Both the position numbers and the translations under genes were made by a program. DNA of 64,000 bases from Tipula vernalis (taxonomy: Eukaryota; Arthropoda; Insecta; Diptera; Tipulidae), in the NCBI GenBank assembly GCA_958295665.1, contig OY282560.1, positions 274,152,177 to 274,216,176 of the forward strand, given 5' to 3'. Below, in pieces: positions 57,298-64,000 of the stretch; positions within the stretch are counted from its first letter, which is position 1, and each line of letters begins with the position of its first letter. The notes under the pieces are model-generated. The model worked only from the letters and a program-made list of their open reading frames with translations. It was not told the DNA's origin and did not search any database.

Positions 57298-59640
57298 GCA
57301 CAAACATATCAACACCTATGATTTAAGAAACAATTTTACATATTTTCAAAATGTTTGCGGTACTGCCTCTAAATCCGCTGAGTTCTATCGCTTTGTCGTT
57401 GCTTCTATGTATCCCGTTTATGTGATTGTAGAGACCAATTTAAATCCGAATATATATAGTTCTGAGTATTTTCCGATAGACTATATTGTATACGGGTGTG
57501 ACCGCTCGGCACTATTTAGTGTCAAATCAAGTGGAGGAGGTGTATTGATGGCAGTTCATTCAAATGAACTTTTATGCATCAAGTTAAATATATTTAAGAA
57601 AAACATTTTCATTATTGGCCTTTACATTCCACCGAGGTCTTCATCTGAAGTTTATACGACATATACAAACTGTTTGTATAATATAATTTATAAACTCAAC
57701 TTAGTTGACAATGTGCTGATACTCGTAGTTGGCGATTTCAACTTGCCAAAGGTTGAATGGCTGGTAGATGACGACGTAAACTGCGTCATTCCGTACAATG
57801 TTAAGTCGGAGGCTGAATCAATATGTATTGATTCCATTTTGTCATTTGGTCTCGTTCAGATAAATAACGTTTCTAACTATAATGGTAAATTTCTGGACTT
57901 GTTTTTTGCTAATTCTGCCAATCTATTTATGAAAAAGTTGGCACCAGTTCCGTATATCATCAACAATGTCAACCACAAATCTATGGAAATCAATTTAAAC
58001 GTTTCAGAGTTTTTGGTGTCTAATTTGAATACTAATAATTGTAATTCTATTAAATCTTATGATTTTAGGCGTGCTGATAATGATGGTCTGATTTCTTATT
58101 TCAAATCAGTAGAGTGGGATTCGTGTATTTCATTGGTGGATATTGACCGCGACGTGCAAATTTTCTATAACATTTTATTCCTTGGCTTCGACAGGTTTGT
58201 ACCGGTTTCTAATAAAAAAGTTAATCGTAATAATCCTCCGTGGTTTAAAAACGATCTAATAAACCTACGCAATTGTAAGAAAAAATTATACCGAAGATGG
58301 ATGATTTGTCAATTTTATTTAATGATTCACTTTTAAAAGTTGTTTTTCCGGTTGCCTGGAAATCGTCTCATATTGTACCGATATTTAAATCTGGTAATAG
58401 GAGTGATGTTTCTAACCATACAGGGGTATTTCGTTATTGTCAGCCATTCCTAATTTATTTGAGTCAATTGTGTGTGATTATATGTTTTTTGGACCAAAGT
58501 CGTTTATTGTTGCTCATCGGTTTTTCCCGTGGGCGTTCTACTGTGTCAAATTTAGTGGAGTTTACGAAACATGCCACGGAGGTGATTGAGAGTAATGCTC
58601 AACTGGATGTCATTTATACCGACTTCAGTAAGGCGTTTGACTCAATCAATCACTTTATTGTTTTGCAAAAATTAAAATCCTTCGGAATTAATGATACAGG
58701 TACAGTCTGTAGCAATTAACAACAGTTTTTCTAAACCAAATTATGTTTATTCTGGAGTACCTCAGGGCTCACATCTTGGTCCACTTATTTTCATATTATT
58801 TGTAAATGATATCATAAAAAGCATAAAATTTTCCCGATGTCTAATATACGCTGATGACCTAAAAATATTTTCTCCTATTCGTAGTCTATCTGATGCAGTT
58901 AAATTACAAATGGATATAAACGGGGTAAGCTCTCGGTGTAAGAATAATTTATTACATTTGAATGTAGCTAAGTGCAAAATGGTGACGTTTACACGTTCAT
59001 CTTCGCATCTTATTTATGATTACAACATTGAAATAACATTTTGAATCGTGTTAACGAAATAAGGGATCTTGGAATTATATTCACTTCTACATAATCATTT
59101 AATCGTCATTTTGACATGATGTGTGCCAAAGCCAATTCTATGTTGGGATTTTTAAAACGTAGTATGAAAGAGTTTAATAATCCTAGAGTTTTTGTTTGCA
59201 TGTATCAATCTCTTGTACGCTCATAGCTCGTCTCCACGTTATAATGATCGCATAAGCAGAATTGAATCAATACAAAAATCTTTTCTCATTTTTTATGCAT
59301 ATAAAACTGGGGAGTTTGATCCTCGATTACCTTGGTGGGAAAATGTTAGGAATCTGCCTTCATATGTAGAGATAGATGTAAATCTTTGAAAATTGAGCCA
59401 CATGAAATTCGTCGTCAGCATGCTGGAGCTATTTGTATTTCCGATTTACTTAACGGTAACATTTTGAGTGCGTACTTGTTAATGAACCTAAAATTGTATG
59501 CTCCTATTAAAAACCTACGTACTCGCACACTCTTGAAAATTGATTTTCACCGAACGAATTATGGAAGGAACGAGCCTTTGAATTCTATTTAGAAACTTTA
59601 CAACGAACTTTGCATATTTTGCGACTTTAACATGACGAAA
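57298..59640 (+). pseudogene. LINE ORF2: endonuclease and RT, internally deleted
   Basis: Endonuclease 57320-58010: FTYFQNVCGT, YVIVETNLNP, SGGGVLMAV, VVGDFNLPKVEW. The conserved Trp after ETxL is changed. At about 58295 the linker jumps directly into RT (VAWKSSHIVPIFKSG), an internal deletion. RT motifs: IYTDFSKAFDSINH (58615), YSGVPQGSHLGPLIF (58750) and the catalytic YADD in CLIYADDLKIF (58845). The post-RT part to 59640 is shifted through several frames. The 3' tail ends in an AAAATAAAA-rich stretch at 59770-59795. Dead copy. Confidence 0.8.
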
Positions 59641-59800
59641 GTGGAAATCAGACAATCATTGAAAAAAAATTATTTCAGTTGAATAATTTAATTTTTTGAG
59701 AAAATTGTATTTTTTGTTATTATTAGTCAAAATTGTACTGGAGCTTATGGTTCCGAATAAATTTTTCTTTTTTAAAATAAAAAATAAAATAAATTAAATG
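59641..59800 (+). other. LINE 3' untranslated tail
   Basis: Stops in all frames, then TTTTAAAATAAAAAATAAAAT, the A-rich end of the preceding LINE. A second, 5'-truncated LINE follows. Confidence 0.6.
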
Positions 59801-60690
59801 GTTACGTTCCTACCACACTGATCAGTGGCATTCCGTTAGGATCTTGGGTTCTTACTTCCAATTATTTCATGTGCCATCTGGCGTGCCTCTAGGTAGTCAC
59901 ATTGGACTAGTGTTGTTTTCATTGTTTATCAATGATATGGTGCAATGCTTTGAATTTGCTAACTGCCTCCTCTTCGCAGATGACATGAACATTTTCGCCC
60001 GGGTTTCTAGTTTGTCTGATTGTGTAAAGTTGCAGAAAAACTTAAACAGATTTTCTAGTTAGTCAATTAACAATAGACTGGCTCTGAACGTGAGCAGCTG
60101 TACAATGAAGACGTTGACCGAGTCGAGTTCATTTACCAGACATGTTAACACCATTATTTTAAAGTCGTATATTATGTTGGGCTTTATTAAACGAAAGTGC
60201 AGGGATTTTAGGGACCCGATAACTGTGACATCACTCTATGTGTCGTTGGTTCGGTCTATTTTGGAGTATTCATCTCCAGTTTGGGCGCCATCTTACCACG
60301 GTCATTCCAGGAGGATTGAGAGTGTTCAGAAGCAATTTGTTCTGTTCGCGCTCCGATGTTTGCCGTTCATGCTTGCTGTGGAATATGTCCTCCCACCTTA
60401 TCAAGATCGATGTAATCTTTTGAAACTGCGCAACGTCTATAGACTATCGCCGGGACGTAGCTTGCGGGACGCCGAATGCGTCAACGTAATGGGCTTTTAT
60501 TCATTGACCTGGTGCCAACTAACCGATCCTGAGAATAGCACGGGTGTTCAATTCAGTTTTTGAAATTTTCGATTTTCACTTGTCGAGAGATTTATTCAAG
60601 AATGATTTATTTAAGATTTTTAATAATTGTAGTTAGCCGTAATTGTTTGTACCGATTGTAGTCACTGTAGGTATCAAATAAATAAATAAA
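59801..60690 (+). pseudogene. 5'-truncated LINE, RT palm to 3' end
   Basis: Begins just before the VPLGSHIGLVLF motif (59880) and has the catalytic motif as FADD (CLLFADDMNIF, about 59970). A TAG lies at 60060-60062. 60090-60563 holds the post-RT region (SLVRSILEYSSPVW, RRIESVQKQFVLFALR, YVLPPYQDRCNLLKLR). It ends in a (AAAT)n tail at 60672-60692. Related to, but different from, the LINE before it and the fragment at 51850-52500. Confidence 0.8.
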
Positions 60691-60936
60691 TAATTTTTTA
60701 AATATCGAACAATCGGGGTGGGAAAGGGGGCTTAAGTAATTGGTCAACAAATAGTCCAAATGTCATCCTCACCTGCACGTGGTGCACCCTGCTAGATAAC
60801 TAACGAGGCTCTGGCGACCGAGACACGGCGGTATAACTGACTATCGAGAATTTAGTAAATGATCTTCTCAAACCAGACCCACTACCAACTCGTACTGGTC
60901 AGAGTGGTAGATGCTTTATGACCAGTAAAATAAACA
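60691..60936 (+). other. 5' leader of a Jockey-type LINE
   Basis: GC-richer than its surroundings; non-coding up to ATG 60937. In Jockey elements the internal promoter lies in this region. No clear target duplication was identified. Confidence 0.5.
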
Positions 60937-62550
60937 ATGAGTACAACAGATTCAGGAAATTGTACCCCAGGTGGTAACCCAGCTAATCAGCTGGCAAATC
61001 CACCCTCTAACGAGGCTGGCTCAAAGGATTCTGGGGTGAGCCAATCATTGTTTAACAGCCCTTTTGGGCAACCCAACCCATTTAAACAACAATCCAGGGT
61101 GTGTAGATCACCACCACCAATAGCGAACACCTTAGAAAGGGATAACGCAGAACTGCGCAATAAGATTTACGAAATAGAAAAGTTAACGTTAAATCTAAAC
61201 AAAGACCTCAAAAACTTACAGCGAGAAAACAAGGAGTTAAAAGATGCTCTAAATGCAGTAATGTCTGAGAAAGAAACCACTAAGATAAACAACACCAATG
61301 ATCATATAGAGGTTATGTATGAAACAGACGAGGAAGAACTCAATAGAGAAACGGGATGGATTCTGAACCGTAACAAAAAAAATAAGAAACGTAAGATGAG
61401 TAAATCACCACAGATTTCACCCGATTCGAAACAATCAGTTGAGCAGCTTCCAACCGGAAGTAGGCACGTGCAACAGGAGGATAAAGCTCAGGTTCCGTCG
61501 GAACAGAAACGATCAAGTAATGAACTCCCAACCGGAAGTAAGAATGTACAACTAGAGAAAAAAGTGCCACGGCCACCTCCAGTAATAATATCTAATTGCA
61601 ATAATTATCAGAGTATTAGAAACATCATGGACAACAATCATATAAAGTTTCAAGCTACAGCGTTAAATAGTGGTGATATCAAAATAAATGTCACAGACAG
61701 TGATAGCTATAGAAAGTTAACAGGAGCTCTTAACGCAGAAAAGACAGCGTGGTATTCCTACGAAGATAAGCAGACAAGGCAAACCAAAGTCATTGCTAGG
61801 AAGCTACACGCTTCATGCAAACCAGAAGAGATAAAAGAGTATCTTTTGGAGAAAAAATACAAAATTAAAGAAGTTACACAGCTGCTAAAAAGAGGTGACA
61901 AAACACCTCTTCCATTATATATGTTGTCTTTTGAAAGAACAGAAGACATTAAAAATATTTATGCAATCAGCGAAATACTCCATATGAAAGTGCAAATAGA
62001 AGCAGTTAAAAAATCTAAGCTGATCCCCCAGTGAAAAAAGTGCCAAGTCTACGGACACACGCAAAACTTTTGTAATAAGGAGCCCAGATGCGTGAAATGT
62101 GTAGGAAAACACCGTACGGCTGAATGTACGAAACTAAAAGACACCCCACCAAAATGTGTTAACTGTGGAGAGACACACCCAGCCAACTACAGAGGTTGCA
62201 TTGTTATAAAAGAGCTGCAAAAAATTCGCAACAAAACAAGGGAAACTTCAATAATTACCAGGCCAGAAATTAACTCAGCCTCAACAAGAATACCGACAAA
62301 TTTAAGGCCACACCAAACATTAATCCAGCCATCAAGAACTAATCCAAATGTAACATTTGCTGATGTACTATCTACTGGAAGTTCGAGAAGACAACATAGT
62401 TCTCTTTTATTAAATGATTCAAATAATAACCAAACTAATAAAATACTACAAGATATTCTTGATAGACTTAGTTCACAAGAAGAAAAGCAAGAAAAAGCCC
62501 TTATATCAATCCTACAAAGGATCACTCTACTCGAAAAACATGGCAAATAA
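60937..62550 (+). pseudogene. Jockey-type LINE ORF1 (gag-like), one stop
   Basis: 537 codons with one in-frame TGA at 62032-62034. Residues ~60-115 form a coiled coil (TLERDNAELRNKIYEIEKL...). The middle is basic and Pro-rich with a small repeat ELPTGSKNVQ/QLPTGSRHVQ (about residues 170 and 200). Residues ~210-360 form an RNA-binding-like fold. Three CCHC knuckles follow: the first has lost its leading Cys codon to the TGA (stop-KKCQVYGHTQNFC), then CVKCVGKHRTAEC and CVNCGETHPANYRGC. A C-terminal helix ends at 62547. ORF2 starts 11 bp before this stop. Confidence 0.85.
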
Positions 62551-64000
62551 TTTAAAAATTCTTGCATGGAACTGCAATGGTATATTGCAACGACAAAATG
62601 AAATACAACTATTTCTTGATTTAGAAAAAATAGATATATGTTTATTATCTGAAACACACCTTACTACTCAAAGTCATATAAAAATCCGCGGTTACGAAGT
62701 TCACTCAGCAGTTCATCCTAATAATAATGCACGAGGGGGCAGTGCCGTGATTATAAAAAAAGATATTAAATACCATCTGCAACAAAAACTTGAAAGTGAT
62801 GAAATACAAGCGTTAGCATTAATACCCGCAACCACAAGTTAGTGGTATCCGCAATATATTGCCCACCTCGATATAACATCAAAGAGAATGCTTATACTCA
62901 GTTCTTCAAGCAGCTCGGTGAAAAATTTGTAGTCGGGGGTGACTTCAACGCTAAACATACTGACTGGGGATCAAGACTAACCACAACTTAAGGGAAAGAG
63001 CTTCATCAAGCAATAATTAAATACAACTGCAACTGGCATTCTACTGGAAAACCAACTTATTGGCCCAGTGATCAAAATAAAATACCAGACCTAATTGACT
63101 TCTTTATAACAAGAAAAATCCCGGTTGATTATATACAAGTGCAGGAAGGATTGGACTCCACATCTGACCACTCCTCTATTCTAATGATAATAAGTGATAC
63201 AGTAATTACTAATGATAAACAGCCACTGTTAACAAATAAATATACTGATTGGAAAAAGTTCAGGAATGAAATAAATAATAGCATCATTTTAAACACACAA
63301 CTTTCATCAGAAGAAACATTAGAACAGGAAGTGGAAAAGCTCGTCAAGGACATACAGGTAGCGGCGTGGAAAAGTACTAACACAACAAACAAAAAAATAG
63401 CTGGCAAATGCTATCCAATGGAAATTAAATCACTAGTTATAGAGAAGAGAAGTACCCGTAGGGAGTGGCAACGTACACGAGACCGAACCGTCAAAAATAG
63501 ATTAAATAATTTAACACAACGAATACGTAGAGAAATAAGGGAATTTAAAAATAAATCAATAAATTCATACCTACAATCTCTCACCAATGATAAAGGTAGT
63601 GATTATTCATTGTGGAAAGCAACCAAATATTTGAAAAGGCCAGTTATGCATATACCACCAATAAGAACAAATAATGGTCACCTGGCTAAAAGCAAAGAAG
63701 AAAAAGCAGAAAAATTCGCGGATCATCTCGAGCGTACCTTTCAGCCAAATTTAACAACACTTAACCAACATGATATATTGTTCGAAAACCAAACAACTAT
63801 CCTGAGACAGGAAATTCCATTAACTAATGCTAAAGAAGTAAAACAAGTAATAAAGAACCATGTAGTACTTAAAAAATCACCAGGATATGACCTGATAACT
63901 GGAGAGATTCTAAAACAACTACCTAATAAAGCTATTAAAAAAATATCGGACATAATTAATGCTTCCTTCAGACTCCGTTATGTCCATCTATCTTGGAAAT
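62540..64000 (+). pseudogene. Jockey-type LINE ORF2: endonuclease and start of RT, cut by window edge
   Basis: ATG 62540 opens NLKILAWNCNGIL and DICLLSETHLT, an APE endonuclease start. A frameshift near 62838 moves the reading to another frame (VVSAIYCPPRYN, VVGGDFNAKHTDWGS), and a TAA lies at about 62989. From there the frame is open to the window end: DFFITRKIP, TSDHSSILM, then the linker into RT with LKKSPGYDLITGEILKQLP at about 63870-63925. Catalytic RT lies beyond the window. Two lesions so far. Confidence 0.85.

Overview
The window looks like repeat-rich, AT-rich chromosomal DNA of an insect, probably a fly. The evidence is the mix of element families: BEL/Pao and Ty3/gypsy LTR elements, an errantivirus-type env, Jockey/CR1-group LINEs, piggyBac, PIF/Harbinger, pogo, MULE including a Foldback/NOF-like type, and Helitron. 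GT-AG introns and poly(A)-type LINE tails point the same way. Nothing looks bacterial and no RNA gene was recognised. Nearly every coding segment belongs to a mobile element; the one good candidate for an ordinary host gene is a two-exon gene at 41813-42396 (-).

Layout. 1-1480: divergent ~150-bp tandem repeats in two opposite orientations. 1.6-8.6 kb: a decayed piggyBac element split by a decayed Ty3/gypsy element (minus strand), which itself carries two small insertions and a long (TA)n tract at its reverse-transcriptase catalytic motif. 10.8-15.4 kb: remains of one PIF/Harbinger element (MADF-BESS protein plus transposase pieces), with a 1.1-kb foldback in the middle. 15.74-25.89 kb: a young BEL/Pao element whose 5' LTR is interrupted by an apparently intact two-gene PIF/Harbinger element. 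26.0-41.3 kb: a THAP remnant and an env-bearing retroelement remnant; the env gene is split by a 12,756-bp Foldback/NOF-like MULE. 41.8-42.4 kb: the host-like gene. 43.28-48.41 kb: a pogo-type transposon with a 2.1-kb solo LTR inside its intron. 48.9-64 kb: LINE, Helitron and MULE fragments, degenerate tandem repeats, a CR1/Jockey-group LINE, a 5'-truncated LINE, and a Jockey-type LINE running off the right edge.

How parts work together. In the young Harbinger, a HARBI1-like nuclease (plus strand) and a Myb/SANT-like DNA-binding partner (minus strand) are convergent inside perfect 20-bp terminal repeats. In the MULE, a transposase gene and a downstream ORF resembling a ubiquitin-specific protease lie between two very unequal inverted arms: nearly identical 282-bp ends followed by arrays of a 174-bp satellite (about 40 copies left, about 9 right). 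This MULE is the most striking object in the window: precise 9-bp target duplication, one visible frameshift in the transposase, higher-order repeats in the left array, and a possible deubiquitinase-like accessory protein.

Nest order can be read from the junctions. The gypsy entered piggyBac, the Harbinger entered the BEL LTR, the MULE entered env, and the solo LTR entered the pogo intron. All family calls come from motif recognition by eye, with no database search.
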